DNA of 64,000 nucleotides from Salarchaeum japonicum (GCF_020614395.1 NZ_CP085324.1:351564-415563), one strand, 5' to 3'; shown: positions 1 to 8,594, counted from the stretch's first letter. The notes: generated by a model from the sequence alone, not told the origin. Program-made: numbers and translations.

Positions 1-25
1 GGACGGCGAACAGTACGAGTTCTAG
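1..25 (+). CDS. C-terminal end of an upstream gene (partial)
   Basis: The frame starting at base 2 reads DGEQYEF and then TAG at 23-25. Its stop shares the four bases CTAG with the stop of the convergent gene at 22-369. The same convergent CTAG arrangement occurs at 57428-57431. Too little is present to assign a function. That this is real coding sequence is an inference from the acidic residues and the tight convergent junction. Confidence 0.35.
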
Positions 26-369
26 CGGGACGCGCCGACCGCGAATCCAAGGTAGGCGAGGCCGAGGCCGAGGAGGGCGGGCGCGTACCCGAACCCGGTC
101 GTGGCGAACGCGATGCCGAGCGCGCTGAACGTCGCGATGGCCGTGAGTCCGGCCGCGGCGGTGTCGCCGGACGTGCCGAACACCGCGGGGTGGTCGAGCG
201 CGACGAAGGCGAGACCGGCGTACGTGCAGAACAGGCCGACGAGCAACAGCGGTTGCGTGTGCGCGGCGTCGAGCGCGCCCGCGCCGGCCGCGAGCGCCCC
301 GGAGACCGCTGCGAGCGCCGCGCGACCTCGCCGCGAGTACCGCGCTCCCGCGGCCGTTACGAGGCTCAT
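22..369 (-). CDS. Small integral membrane protein, unknown function
   Basis: This encodes a 115-residue protein with a short basic N-terminus (motif GARYSRRGRAA) and about four hydrophobic segments rich in Gly, Ala and Leu. It is most likely a cytoplasmic-membrane protein. The ATG at 369-367 is the first start in frame, followed upstream by an AT-rich stretch (about 393-420). No catalytic or binding motif is visible. It is not recognised as a named family; composition matches neighbouring haloarchaeal genes, so there is no sign of transfer. Confidence 0.7.
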   Translation of the reverse strand: MSLVTAAGARYSRRGRAALAAVSGALAAGAGALDAAHTQPLLLVGLFCTYAGLAFVALDHPAVFGTSGDTAAAGLTAIATFSALGIAFATTGFGYAPALLGLGLAYLGFAVGASR

Positions 370-417
370 ACTCGGAACACACCCGTCCCGGTCATAAAAG
401 TTTAGCAGTGATTTCTA

Positions 418-1389
418 TCAATTGAAACGGTCGAGGGCCGTCTGGGTGCGCTTCTCGCCCGCGTCGGGCGTCCACGCGGTTCTGGCCGCGCGCTCCGCGT
501 CGCGGTCGGCGTCCGGCGCGTCCCCCGGTTCGTAGCCGGGGCAGTCCGGGCCGCACTCGCTCGCCGCGTCCACCAGCCGTTCCTTGAACGCGCAGTAGGG
601 AAGCGTCGCCGCGCCCGCCTCGCGCCCGCGTTTGCTCTCCGCGCACGCCGGGAGGCCGTACGTCCGCCAGCCCTTCCCGAACGCGCGCTCCGCCAGTCGT
701 CGCCGCTTCGCCGCCTTCTCGTCCGGGGACGCGAACCCGACCCTCGTTTCGAGTCCGCGCTCGTCCAGGATTTCGACGCCCGGCGCGTCCGGGTCGAGCG
801 GCGTCGCCTCCCGAACCACCGTTATCGGGTCGTCGGCCGCGAAGTCCACGCGCCACACGCCGACCGCCTCGGGAATCCGGTTCAGGTGCGCGCGCGTCAC
901 GTACGACTCCGTCGCCAACACCACCTCGTCCAGGAGGCCGAGCGCGGCGTCGTGCCGGAGCTGGAAGTCGAGGTCGCCCGGCGTCCCGAGGTCGGGCTTG
1001 TTCTCGATGCCGACGATTCGCCCGAACCAGTCGTCGGGGTAGCGCGCGACCTGCCGCACGACCCGCTGACCGTCCCGCCGCGTGAGTTCCAGGAACCCGG
1101 CGTCCGCGCCCGCCTCCGCGAGTCGGTGCGCGCGCTCGGGCGGGCCGTCGAACGCCTCGCTCACGCGCCGCCACCGTCCCGCGCCCACGTCCGCGTCGAG
1201 GACGCCCGCCGGGATTTCGTCCGGCGTGAGCGCCACGCGCCCCTCGAACGCGGGGCCGGGCGCGACAGTCACCACGTCGAGAATCCGGTTCCCGGTACCG
1301 TGGACGCTCGCGCCGAGCTGTCGGCTCACGACCTCCTCGCGGGATTCCAGATGGGCGCAGAGCCGGAGTTCGAACGCGAACTCGCGCAT
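418..1389 (-). CDS. Conserved haloarchaeal protein (DUF5787-like)
   Basis: This encodes a 323-residue soluble protein starting MREFAFELRLCAHLE, a start I recall as typical of a haloarchaeal family named DUF5787 (from memory, not searched). Visible features are a cysteine in the N-terminal helix, the segments GIENKPDLGTPGDLDFQLRHD and DEVVLATESY, and a C-terminal Cys cluster (PACAES, LPYCAFK, ECGPDCPGYEPGD) that could bind a metal. The mix of Glu, Asp and Lys in the ENKPDLG stretch recalls PD-(D/E)XK-type nuclease folds, but that is only a suggestion. The frame stays open upstream; ATG at 1389 is chosen because the family-like sequence begins there. Confidence 0.7.
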   Translation of the reverse strand: MREFAFELRLCAHLESREEVVSRQLGASVHGTGNRILDVVTVAPGPAFEGRVALTPDEIPAGVLDADVGAGRWRRVSEAFDGPPERAHRLAEAGADAGFLELTRRDGQRVVRQVARYPDDWFGRIVGIENKPDLGTPGDLDFQLRHDAALGLLDEVVLATESYVTRAHLNRIPEAVGVWRVDFAADDPITVVREATPLDPDAPGVEILDERGLETRVGFASPDEKAAKRRRLAERAFGKGWRTYGLPACAESKRGREAGAATLPYCAFKERLVDAASECGPDCPGYEPGDAPDADRDAERAARTAWTPDAGEKRTQTALDRFN

Positions 1390-1418
1390 ACCTCCCGTAC
1401 CTCGTCGCGGGGGAAAAG

Positions 1419-2432
1419 CTAGTCGGCGATGACGGCCGCGGCCGCGCCGCCGAGCACCATCGGGAACAGGTAGGTGGCGACGCGGTGGACGAGCGCGGCG
1501 GCGGCGACGACGCCCGCTGGGACGGGTGCGAGCGTGCTGACGACGAGCACGAGCAGGGCTTCGAGGCCGCCGAGGCCGCCGGGAATGGGGACGACGGCGG
1601 CGAGGTCGCCGACGGGGATGGCGACCAGCGCGACGACGAACGGTATCGTGTACCCGAGCGCGTAGAGCGAACTCCAGAGGGAGGCGGCGAGCGCGAGCCA
1701 GCCGAGCGCGGAGAACCCGACTGCGAGCAGGAGGCCGCGGCGGTCGGCGGCGACGCGGTCGATGGCGACGAAGAACTCCGCGACCCGCGCCTCCACGGCG
1801 TCGGCGTCCGGCGCGCTGATTCGGGGGACGAGGCGCGCGATGAGGTGCGCGACGGGCGTGACGGCGCGGGCGACGCCGCGCTCGACGCGGTCGCGGTTCG
1901 TCCACGCGAGGTAGACGAGGACGGGGAGACCGACCGCGAGGACGGCGACCGCGGCGGCGACCAGGGTGAGTCGGTCGCCGAGCGTCGCGGTCGCGGCGAG
2001 GTAGCCGAACCCGGCGACGCCGAGCGTGAGCGACGGGACGAAGTGGAGGGCGTCCACGCTCGAAATCGCCGCGAACCCCGTGCCGTACTCCACGTCGGTC
2101 TCCCGCGAGATGAGGTACGCGCTGAACGGCTCGCCGCCCGCCTGCCCGAACGGCGTGACGTTGTTCGCGAACGCCGTCGAGGCGTACACAGCGACCGCGC
2201 GCGGCACGCTCACGTCGCGGCCGAGCACGCGGAGGACGGTGCGGAGACTGAGCGCCCACGCGACCAGCCAGCACGCCGCGGCCGCCGCGACGAGCAGGAG
2301 GCGACGCGGCCGCGCCCGGGCGAGCGCGTCAACGACCGTGCCGACGCCGACCACCCAGAGCAGGAGGGCGGTGACGAGCGCGCCCGCGAGGAAGCCGACG
2401 ACCACCGACCGGGTTTCGACGGGTGTGTCCAC
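1419..2432 (-). CDS. UPF0104 / lysylphosphatidylglycerol-synthase-type transmembrane protein
   Basis: This encodes a 337-residue polytopic membrane protein with about eight hydrophobic segments. The signature FANNVTPFGQAGGEPFSAYL (near residues 88-107) and the Gly-rich stretch PIPGGLGGLEALL are typical of the YbhN/UPF0104 family, which is related to the flippase domain of MprF. The substrate is unknown; a lipid-flipping role is inferred from the family. The start is GTG at 2432. It is divergent from aIF2 gamma across a 100-bp spacer. A clear paralogue lies at 41294-42310 with the same signature (FANNITPFGQAGGEPFSALL). Confidence 0.85.
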   Translation of the reverse strand: MDTPVETRSVVVGFLAGALVTALLLWVVGVGTVVDALARARPRRLLLVAAAAACWLVAWALSLRTVLRVLGRDVSVPRAVAVYASTAFANNVTPFGQAGGEPFSAYLISRETDVEYGTGFAAISSVDALHFVPSLTLGVAGFGYLAATATLGDRLTLVAAAVAVLAVGLPVLVYLAWTNRDRVERGVARAVTPVAHLIARLVPRISAPDADAVEARVAEFFVAIDRVAADRRGLLLAVGFSALGWLALAASLWSSLYALGYTIPFVVALVAIPVGDLAAVVPIPGGLGGLEALLVLVVSTLAPVPAGVVAAAALVHRVATYLFPMVLGGAAAAVIAD

Positions 2433-2490
2433 GCCCCCGACTGGGGACGGCGGCGGGATGTAGCTGACGGGCGTCGAACTGTAACAGTAG

Positions 2491-2498
2491 GTTTATCA
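2491..2498 (+). promoter_or_regulatory. TATA-like box of the aIF2 gamma gene
   Basis: GTTTATCA lies 35-42 bases before the ATG at 2533 in an otherwise GC-rich spacer. This is the usual haloarchaeal position for a TATA box giving a leader of about 10-15 nt. The transcription start is inferred from spacing only. Confidence 0.45.
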
Positions 2499-2532
2499 GG
2501 CGTTCGGGGCGAAAATCACGCAAGATTACTCA

Positions 2533-3771
2533 ATGGCCCAAAACAATCGACAACCGGAGGTGAACATCGGCCTCGTCGGACACGTCGACCACGGGAAGAC
2601 GACGCTCGTGCGCGCGCTGTCCGGCGAATGGACCGACCAGCACTCCGAGGAGATGAAGCGAGGCATCTCCATCCGTCTCGGGTACGCGGACGCGACGTTC
2701 CGCAAGTGCCCCGAGTGCGAGGAGCCCGAGGCGTTCACCGTCGAGGAGACCTGTCCCGAACACGACGTCGAGACCGAGGTTCTCCGCACGGTCTCGTTCG
2801 TGGACGCGCCCGGACACGAGACGCTGATGGCGACGATGCTCTCCGGCGCGGCGCTGATGGACGGCGCGGTGCTCGTCGTCTCCGCGAACGAACCCGTCCC
2901 GCAGCCGCAGACGGAAGAACACCTGATGGCGCTCGACATCATCGGCATCGAGAACGTCGTCATCGCGCAGAACAAGGTCGACCTCGTGGACGCCGAGCAG
3001 GCCCGCGAGAACTACGAGCAGATTCAGGAGTTCGTCGAGGGAACGGTCGCCGAGGACGCGCCCATCGTGCCCGTGAGCGCCGAACAGGGCATCAACACCG
3101 ACCTCGTCATCGACGCCATCGAGGAGCGGATTCCGACGCCCGACCGCGACCCGGACGCCGACCCCGAGATGTTCGTCGCGCGCTCCTTCGACATCAACCG
3201 GCCCGGCACCACCTGGGAGGGCCTCCAGGGCGGCGTCGTCGGCGGCAGCCTCGTCGAGGGCGAACTCGAAGCGGGCGACGAGTTCGAGATTCGGCCCGGC
3301 CGCGAAGTGGACGAGGGCGGCGAGACCGAGTGGCGTCCCATCACCACCGAAGTCCGGTCGATTCAGGCCGGCGGCGAGATGGTGGATTCCGCGACGCCCG
3401 GCGGCCTGCTCGGCGTCGGAACCGGTCTCGACCCCTCGCTGACGAAGGGTGACGCGCTCGCCGGCCAGGTCGCCGGCCACCCGGACGCCCTTCCGCCGGT
3501 CTGGAACGACTTCACGATGAGCGTCGAACTCCTCGAACGCCTCGTCGGCGCGGAGGAGGGCGAGACGGTCGACCCCATCAACACGGGCGAACCGCTCATG
3601 CTCACCGTCGGCACCGCCACCACCGTCGGCGCTGTCACGAGCGCCCGGGACGGCGAGTGCGAAGTCCAGCTCAAGCGCCCCGTCTGCGCGAAGGAGGGCT
3701 CGAAAATCGCCATCAACCGCCGCGTCGGCGCGCGCTGGCGGCTCATCGGCGTCGGGACGCTGGACGGATAA
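2533..3771 (+). CDS. eif2g: Translation initiation factor aIF2 subunit gamma
   Basis: This 412-residue GTPase is the core of the aIF2 complex that delivers initiator tRNA to the small ribosomal subunit. G1 GHVDHGKT is at residues 16-23, G3 DAPGH at 91-95 and G4 NKVD at 147-150. The Switch-I region has [11 protein letters not shown], as in gamma subunits. A zinc knuckle follows, with Cys59, Cys62, Cys74 and His77, so the fourth ligand is His rather than Cys. C-terminal beta-barrel domains II and III end [10 protein letters not shown]. It heads a tight cluster of translation and transcription genes; the next gene starts one base after its stop. Confidence 0.97.
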   Translation: MAQNNRQPEVNIGLVGHVDHGKTTLVRALSGEWTDQHSEEMKRGISIRLGYADATFRKCPECEEPEAFTVEETCPEHDVETEVLRTVSFVDAPGHETLMATMLSGAALMDGAVLVVSANEPVPQPQTEEHLMALDIIGIENVVIAQNKVDLVDAEQARENYEQIQEFVEGTVAEDAPIVPVSAEQGINTDLVIDAIEERIPTPDRDPDADPEMFVARSFDINRPGTTWEGLQGGVVGGSLVEGELEAGDEFEIRPGREVDEGGETEWRPITTEVRSIQAGGEMVDSATPGGLLGVGTGLDPSLTKGDALAGQVAGHPDALPPVWNDFTMSVELLERLVGAEEGETVDPINTGEPLMLTVGTATTVGAVTSARDGECEVQLKRPVCAKEGSKIAINRRVGARWRLIGVGTLDG

Positions 3772-3772
3772 C

Positions 3773-4153
3773 ATGACGCGAGTGGCCGTGGACGCGAACG
3801 CGCTGATGATGCCTGTCGAAGCCGGCGTTCGGCTGTTCGACGAACTCGACCGCCTCGTCGGCACGTACGACGCGGTCGTCCCCGAACCCGTGCTCGCCGA
3901 ACTCGACTCCCTCTCGGAGTCGGGCGGCGAGGAGGGACGGGCGGCCAGCGTGGGCGCGGACCTCGCGGCCCGTTGCGACACCGTCGAGACCGAGGAATCG
4001 TACGCGGACGACGCCATTCACGCGCTCGGCGAGTCGGGCGCGGTGGACGCGGTCGTCACGAACGACGCCCCCCTGAAGGAACGCCTGCTCGACGCGGGCG
4101 TGCCAGTAATTCATTTACGGGGCCGGAATCAACTCACACGCACTCAACCATAG
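3773..4153 (+). CDS. Utp24/Fcf1-like PIN-domain endoribonuclease
   Basis: This 126-residue PIN protein begins MTRVAVDANALMMPVEAGVRLFDELDRL and contains PEPVLAELDSL, a central YADDAIHALG and VDAVVTNDAPLKERLLDAGV. The Asp residues in VDAN, ADDAI and TND form the acidic metal site of PIN nucleases. The pattern is that of the archaeal relative of eukaryotic Utp24/Fcf1, which cuts pre-rRNA at the 18S 5' end, so rRNA maturation is the likely role. It is encoded one base after aIF2 gamma and abuts the Rpo7 gene, which supports a translation-linked job. A toxin role is less likely because no antitoxin partner is present. Confidence 0.88.
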   Translation: MTRVAVDANALMMPVEAGVRLFDELDRLVGTYDAVVPEPVLAELDSLSESGGEEGRAASVGADLAARCDTVETEESYADDAIHALGESGAVDAVVTNDAPLKERLLDAGVPVIHLRGRNQLTRTQP

Positions 4154-4714
4154 ATGTACAAGCGAGCACGCCTCACGGATACGATAGAAGTTCCCCCCGA
4201 ACACCTGGCGGACGTCACGCCCGACCTGGTGAAACGACTCCTGCAGGACAAACTCGAAGGTCGGATGGACGAAGACCTCGGGAGCATCGTCACCGTCACC
4301 GAAGTCCACGACATCGGCGACGGCGCGGTACTCCCGAACCGGCCGGGCGTCTACTACGAGGCCGAGTTCGACGCGCTCGCGTTCGACCCCGAGATGCAGG
4401 AAGTCATCGACGGCGAGGTCGTCGAGGTCGTGAACTTCGGCGCGTTCGTCGGCATCGGGCCCGTGGACGGCCTGCTGCACGTCAGTCAGATTTCGGACGA
4501 GTACCTCGCGTACGACGAGGAGAACCAGCAGCTCGCCAGCCGCGAGTCGAACCAGGTGCTCGGCGTCGGTGACTCCGTGCGGGCGCGCATCGTCACGAAG
4601 AGCATCGACGAGCGCAACCCCCGCGAGTCCAAGATCGGACTCACGGCGAAGCAGCCCGGGCTCGGGAAGCACGGCTGGCTGCAGGAGAAGCGCGAGGAAG
4701 AGGAGGGCCGGTAG
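4154..4714 (+). CDS. rpo7: DNA-directed RNA polymerase subunit Rpo7 (RpoE')
   Basis: This 186-residue subunit forms, with Rpo4, the stalk of archaeal RNA polymerase that binds emerging RNA and helps open the promoter. The N-terminal tip domain starts MYKRARLTDTIEVPPEHL. The C-terminal S1 fold contains DGEVVEVVNFGAFVGIGPVDGLLHVSQISDEY. The C-terminus SKIGLTAKQPGLGKHGWLQ is typical of the archaeal subunit. The start codon directly follows the previous stop, and the Spt4 gene starts immediately after. The rpo7-spt4 pairing is conserved in archaea. Confidence 0.96.
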   Translation: MYKRARLTDTIEVPPEHLADVTPDLVKRLLQDKLEGRMDEDLGSIVTVTEVHDIGDGAVLPNRPGVYYEAEFDALAFDPEMQEVIDGEVVEVVNFGAFVGIGPVDGLLHVSQISDEYLAYDEENQQLASRESNQVLGVGDSVRARIVTKSIDERNPRESKIGLTAKQPGLGKHGWLQEKREEEEGR

Positions 4715-4912
4715 ATGGCGTCCAACAGGCTGGCGTGCCACGACTGCCACCGCATCGTCGACCCGGACGAGGAGACGTGTCCGTACTGCGGGTCGAACTC
4801 GCTCACGGAGGACTGGGCGGGCTACGTCGTCATCACGCACCCCGAGCAGTCCGAAATCGCGGAGAAGATGGAGGTCACGGAAGCGGGCGAGTACGCGCTC
4901 AAGGTCCGATAG
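4715..4912 (+). CDS. spt4: Transcription elongation factor Spt4 (RpoE'')
   Basis: This 65-residue zinc protein partners Spt5 to form the processivity clamp of archaeal RNA polymerase. The four ligands are in CHDC (residues 8-11) and CPYCG (22-26), followed by the Spt4 core WAGYVVITHPEQSEIA. Length matches the family. Its TAG stop shares its last G with the GTG start of the next gene. Confidence 0.95.
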   Translation: MASNRLACHDCHRIVDPDEETCPYCGSNSLTEDWAGYVVITHPEQSEIAEKMEVTEAGEYALKVR

Positions 4913-5448
4913 TGCCCCGGACGGTCGCACGCCTCCCGAAGTCCGCGCGCGCGGAGTTCAAGGAGCCGCTCGGCCGCATCTACACGGACGCCCAGGAACT
5001 CCTGGCGGACGCCGGCAGCCCGATTATCGCCGTCGGCGACGTGGTGACGTACCACCTCGAACGAGCGGGCGCGACGCCGCACGTCTCCGTGGTGGACGGC
5101 CGCACCGAGCGCGAGGCCGTGGAGGAAGAGATCGTCGAGGGGTTCCCGGACGCGGACACGGACGTGCACGTCGCGTCCGACCCGGCGACGCTCTCCCACG
5201 AACTCGTAGAGGCGCTCGTGGACGCCATCGGCCGCGCGGAGACGACGCTTCTCGTCGTGGACGGCGAGGAAGACCTCGCGTCCCTGCCGGCAGTCGTCGC
5301 CGCGCCCGTCGGCGCGTCCGTCGTGTACGGCCAGCCCGGCGAGGGGATGGTGCTCGTGAACGTGGACAGCGAACTCAAGGAGCGAGTGCGCGACCTCCTC
5401 GGACTCCTCGAAACCGAGGACGCGTTCTGGCGGCTCTTGGACTCGTAG
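4912..5448 (+). CDS. GTP-dependent dephospho-CoA kinase (DUF359 family)
   Basis: This 178-residue protein belongs to the archaeal family that phosphorylates dephospho-CoA with GTP, the last step of coenzyme A synthesis, and is unrelated to bacterial CoaE. Segments matching the family include PLGRIYTDAQELL, IIAVGDVVTYHL, SVVDGRTER and LLVVDGEEDLASLPAVVAAPVGASVVYGQPGEG, where conserved acidic residues bind metal and nucleotide. The GTG at 4912 overlaps the Spt4 stop by one base and gives the family's usual length; longer starts in this frame run back into spt4. Family assignment is from motif recall. Confidence 0.9.
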   Translation: MPRTVARLPKSARAEFKEPLGRIYTDAQELLADAGSPIIAVGDVVTYHLERAGATPHVSVVDGRTEREAVEEEIVEGFPDADTDVHVASDPATLSHELVEALVDAIGRAETTLLVVDGEEDLASLPAVVAAPVGASVVYGQPGEGMVLVNVDSELKERVRDLLGLLETEDAFWRLLDS

Positions 5449-5500
5449 GGGGCTTCGAAATCCTTTTGAGCGAACCGAGACAAGTGAGGGACAACTGACC

Positions 5501-5827
5501 ATGGAAATCGACATTCTGGAGCAGGACGACAACCCCCTGCTCCACCGGACCGAGGTCTCGTTCGAAATCACTCACGAGGACGCGTCCCCCTCCCGTCTCT
5601 CCGTTCGCGACAGCCTCGCGGCCCAGCTCGACAAGAACTCGGACGAGGTCGTCGTGCACAGCCTCGACACGAAGTTCGGGATGCGCAAGACCGTCGGGTA
5701 CGCAAAGGTGTACGACTCCGCGGACTCCGCCGTGGACGTGGAGCAGGAGTACATGCTCGACCGGAACAAGATCTCCGCCGAGTCCGAGGAGGGCGCGGAC
5801 GCCGCGGAAGCGGAGGGTGAGGAGTAA
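5501..5827 (+). CDS. rps24e: 30S ribosomal protein S24e
   Basis: This 108-residue protein starts [19 protein letters not shown] and contains [44 protein letters not shown], the core of archaeal S24e. The C-terminal tail is very acidic (about 20 residues rich in Glu, Asp and Ala), as is common in halophiles. Its TAA stop overlaps the ATG of S27ae by one base, so the two are translationally linked. An ATCCTTTTG stretch at 5460-5468 is a possible TATA element. Confidence 0.96.
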   Translation: MEIDILEQDDNPLLHRTEVSFEITHEDASPSRLSVRDSLAAQLDKNSDEVVVHSLDTKFGMRKTVGYAKVYDSADSAVDVEQEYMLDRNKISAESEEGADAAEAEGEE

Positions 5828-5958
5828 TGGCGCGAAACGAGTACTACGAGGACGGCGAGGCGACGAAAGAGCAGTGCCCCCGGTGTGGGGACACGTTCCT
5901 CGCGGCCCACGGTGACCGCCAGCATTGCGGGAAGTGCGGTTACACCGAGTGGAACTGA
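5827..5958 (+). CDS. rps27ae: 30S ribosomal protein S27ae
   Basis: A 43-residue zinc-binding ribosomal protein reads [10 protein letters not shown] and ends KCGYTEWN. The four Cys ligands lie in CPRCG (residues 17-21) and CGKCG (34-38), with AAHGDRQH between them. Archaeal S27ae lacks the ubiquitin fusion found in eukaryotes, so the short length is normal. It overlaps the S24e stop by one base and is easily missed because of its size. Confidence 0.95.
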   Translation: MARNEYYEDGEATKEQCPRCGDTFLAAHGDRQHCGKCGYTEWN

Positions 5959-5973
5959 GGTAACTCGTTTTCG

Positions 5974-7617
5974 ATGCGCGTTCTCGGCGTCGAGGGTACC
6001 GCGTGGTGTGCGAGTGCGGCCGTGTACGAGACCACCGACCTGCGGGACTCCGACGCCGGCAGCGTGACGATTCACTCGGACGCCTATCAGCCGGTGGAGG
6101 GCGGTATCCATCCGCGGGAGGCGGCCGAGCACATGCGGGACGCGATTCCCGGCGTGGTCGCGGACGCGCTCGACGCCGCGAGCGGCCCCATCGACGCGGT
6201 GGCGTTCTCGCGCGGCCCGGGACTGGGGCCGTGTCTCCGCATCGTCGCGACGGCCGCGCGGTCGCTCGCGCAGGCGCTCGACGTTCCCCTGGTGGGCGTG
6301 AACCACATGGTCGCCCACCTGGAGGTCGGCCGGCACTACGCGGGCTTCGACGCGCCCGTCTGCCTGAACGCGTCCGGCGCGAACGCCCACGTTCTCGGCT
6401 ACCACAACGGCCGGTACCGCGTGCTCGGGGAGACGATGGACACGGGCGTCGGGAACGCCCTCGATAAGTTCACGCGCCACCTCGACTGGAGCCACCCGGG
6501 CGGTCCGAAGGTCGAAGAGCACGCGAAACAGGGCGAGTACGTCGACCTCCCCTACGTCGTGAAGGGCATGGACTTCTCCTTCTCCGGAATCATGTCCGCG
6601 GCGAAGGACGAGGTGGACGCCGGCACGCCCGTCGAGGACGTCTGTCGCGGCCTGGAGGAGACGGTGTTCGGGATGCTCACCGAGGTCGCGGAGCGCGCGC
6701 TCGGCCTCACCGGGCGCGACGAACTCGTGCTCGGCGGCGGGGTCGGGCAGAACGCCCGCCTCCGGGACATGCTCGCATCGATGTGCGAGCAACGCGGCGC
6801 GCGGTTCTACGCGCCCGACCCCCGGTTCCTCCGGGACAACGCGGGCATGATAGCGGTGCTCGGCGCGAAGATGTACGACGCCGGCGACACCCTGCCCGTC
6901 GCGGAGTCCGCGGTGGACTCGAACTACCGGCCGGACGAGGTGCCCGTGACGTGGCGCGACCGCGAGACGAGCGTCCTCCAGCCCGCCGGCGCGGCGGACG
7001 TGCAGGGCGCGGAAGCCGTCGTCTCCCTCGGCGAGACGGTGACGAAACACCGCCGGCCGAAGGCGTACCGGCACGCCGCGCTCGACTCGCGGCTCCGCCG
7101 CGACCGCACCGTCCTCGAAGCCCGACTCACCAGCGAGGCGCGACGCGTCGGCGTCCCAACGCCCGTCGTATTCGACGTGGACGTCCCCGAGAGCACCATC
7201 GAGTTCGAACACGTCGGGTACGCCGACCTCCGGGACGCCCTCACCGAACCCGCGGTCCGCGAGACCGCGCGCCACCTCGCCGCGATTCACGACGCCGGGT
7301 TCGTCCACGGCGACCCGACCACGCGGAACGCGCGCGTCGCGACCCCCGGCGAAACGACCGACCGGTCGGGCCGCGAGAGCGGGACGGACGACACCCGGGT
7401 CTACCTCATCGACTTCGGCCTCGGATACTACACGGACGACGTCGAGGACTACGCGATGGACCTCCACGTCTTCCAGCAGAGCCTCGCCGGCACCGCCGAC
7501 GACCCCGACCCGCTCCTCGACGCCGCCGCGGACGCCTACCGCGACCACGGCGACCCGGTCGTCCTCGACCAACTGGACGAGATTCTCGGCCGCGGCCGCT
7601 ATCGCTCCCCAAACTGA
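5974..7617 (+). CDS. kae1-bud32: Bifunctional KEOPS protein: Kae1 (tRNA N6-threonylcarbamoyladenosine synthase) fused to Bud32 kinase
   Basis: This 547-residue fusion catalyses transfer of threonylcarbamoyl to A37 of ANN-decoding tRNAs within KEOPS. The Kae1 half (about 1-325) has the metal-binding HxxxH as NHMVAHLE (His111, His115), the phosphate loop SGANAHVLGY, and ELVLGGGVGQNARL. The Bud32 half (about 340-547) has the N-lobe lysine region VTKHRRPKAYRH, the catalytic loop VHGDPTTRN and the metal motif LIDFGLGYYT. A Kae1-Bud32 fusion is the usual form in halophilic and some methanogenic archaea. It sits 15 bp after S27ae, a conserved neighbourhood. All key residues appear present. Confidence 0.96.
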   Translation: MRVLGVEGTAWCASAAVYETTDLRDSDAGSVTIHSDAYQPVEGGIHPREAAEHMRDAIPGVVADALDAASGPIDAVAFSRGPGLGPCLRIVATAARSLAQALDVPLVGVNHMVAHLEVGRHYAGFDAPVCLNASGANAHVLGYHNGRYRVLGETMDTGVGNALDKFTRHLDWSHPGGPKVEEHAKQGEYVDLPYVVKGMDFSFSGIMSAAKDEVDAGTPVEDVCRGLEETVFGMLTEVAERALGLTGRDELVLGGGVGQNARLRDMLASMCEQRGARFYAPDPRFLRDNAGMIAVLGAKMYDAGDTLPVAESAVDSNYRPDEVPVTWRDRETSVLQPAGAADVQGAEAVVSLGETVTKHRRPKAYRHAALDSRLRRDRTVLEARLTSEARRVGVPTPVVFDVDVPESTIEFEHVGYADLRDALTEPAVRETARHLAAIHDAGFVHGDPTTRNARVATPGETTDRSGRESGTDDTRVYLIDFGLGYYTDDVEDYAMDLHVFQQSLAGTADDPDPLLDAAADAYRDHGDPVVLDQLDEILGRGRYRSPN

Positions 7618-7645
7618 TTTAGTCCGCCTCGCCCTACTTCCGGGT

Positions 7646-7918
7646 ATGTCCGAGAAGCCGTCCTCCGGCGAACTGTTCGGCGTGCCGTACAACTTCGACC
7701 GTCCGAGCCTCTCCAACCTCCTGTCCGCGTACTGGCAGCCCGGCGAGGGGATGCTCGTGGAGAAGCCGTTCGGCGTCGGGTACACGCTGAACCTCGCGAA
7801 CTGGCGGTCGTGGGTCGTGCTCGCCGTCGCCGGCGTCCTCCTCTACCAGCAGCAGTCGGGCGACGACAGCGAGGACGGCGTCGTGGACGAAGCGGTCGAA
7901 GTCGTCGTGGACGAGTAA
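7646..7918 (+). CDS. Small single-pass membrane protein with a DUF5808-like segment
   Basis: The 90-residue protein has an N-terminal half with VPYNFDRPSLSNLLSAYW and GYTLNLANWRSW. These resemble, from memory, the short DUF5808 motif (a YNxDxP element followed by GWTLNFGN) that flanks membrane helices. One transmembrane segment (WVVLAVAGVLLYQQQ) follows, then an acidic tail of about 28 residues. Function is unknown. It lies 28 bp after the Kae1-Bud32 gene and upstream of rdgB in the same direction. Confidence 0.7.
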   Translation: MSEKPSSGELFGVPYNFDRPSLSNLLSAYWQPGEGMLVEKPFGVGYTLNLANWRSWVVLAVAGVLLYQQQSGDDSEDGVVDEAVEVVVDE

Positions 7919-7955
7919 CCGACGGCGTTTTTCAGCCCGGCCGTTCAGAGAGCGT

Positions 7956-8498
7956 ATGAAGTTCGTCACGACAAACCAGGGGAAGGTGCGCGAGGCCCGC
8001 GAGTACCTCTCCGACCTCACCACGGTCGAACAGTTCGATTACGACTACACGGAGATTCAGAGCGACAGCCTCGCGGACATCGCGGCCGCGGGCGCGGAGG
8101 AGGCCTACGAGGCGGCGGGCGGCGACGACCCCGTCATCGTGGACGACGCCGGCCTCTTCGTGGAGGAACTCGACGGTTTTCCCGGTCCCTACTCGGCGTA
8201 CGTCGAGGACACGCTCGGCATCGACCGCGTCTGGGAACTTGCGGAATCGCTCGCCGACCGGCGTGCCGCGTTCCGCTGCACGGTCGCGTACGCCGACGGC
8301 GATGTCGTGGAAACGTTCGACGGCGCTGTCTCGGGGACGCTCGTCACCCCGCGCGGGTCGGGCGGATTCGGATACGACCCGATATTCGAACACGACGGCG
8401 AGACGTTCGCGGAGATGAGTACGGAGAAGAAGAACGCGCTCAGCCACCGCGGCCGCGCGCTCGCGAAGCTCGCGGACTGGCTCGCCGAGAATTCATAA
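7956..8498 (+). CDS. rdgB: XTP/dITP pyrophosphatase (HAM1/RdgB family)
   Basis: This 180-residue house-cleaning enzyme hydrolyses dITP and XTP to monophosphates, keeping deaminated purines out of DNA and RNA. Family motifs in order are FVTTNQGKVREA, the metal/substrate loop VDDAGLFVEELDGFPGPYSA, GSGGFGYDPIF, and MSTEKKNALSHRGRAL at the base-binding C-terminus. Length is standard. It closes the forward cluster; the next gene is convergent, 104 bp away. Confidence 0.95.
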   Translation: MKFVTTNQGKVREAREYLSDLTTVEQFDYDYTEIQSDSLADIAAAGAEEAYEAAGGDDPVIVDDAGLFVEELDGFPGPYSAYVEDTLGIDRVWELAESLADRRAAFRCTVAYADGDVVETFDGAVSGTLVTPRGSGGFGYDPIFEHDGETFAEMSTEKKNALSHRGRALAKLADWLAENS

Positions 8499-8540
8499 GT
8501 GAAGCCGCGGCCAGACCGGGTGTGCTGTAGCGCTCGCGGG

Positions 8541-8594
8541 CGGGGAGACAGCGAAATCCGGCGGCACGCTCCCCGTCCATCGGTCGTGCCGCCG
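8541..8594. other. Structured GC-rich spacer between convergent genes (terminator or RNA candidate)
   Basis: A perfect 10-bp inverted repeat, CGGCGGCACG (8559-8568) and CGTGCCGCCG (8585-8594), encloses a 16-base loop. The loop contains CTCCCCG (8569-8575), which can pair with CGGGGAG at 8541-8547 to form a pseudoknot or an alternative hairpin. A further GCTGT/ACAGC pair lies just upstream. No T-run follows, so a simple T-tract terminator is not obvious. It may terminate both converging genes or be a small RNA; the sequence alone cannot decide. Confidence 0.35.

Noticed and set aside
1485..3452. Long + strand frame of 655 codons across 1.5-3.4 kb
   Set aside because: It opposes the UPF0104 gene and is out of frame with aIF2 gamma. 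The Arg-rich and Asp/Glu-rich composition is that of an antisense shadow in GC-rich DNA.
3773..4153. PIN protein as a VapC toxin
   Set aside because: It has no VapB-like gene beside it and sits between aIF2 gamma and Rpo7, which favours an rRNA-processing nuclease.
5572..7785. Reverse frame of 737 codons over Kae1-Bud32
   Set aside because: It has no family motif and low-complexity Val/Arg/Glu composition; Kae1-Bud32 is complete on the + strand.
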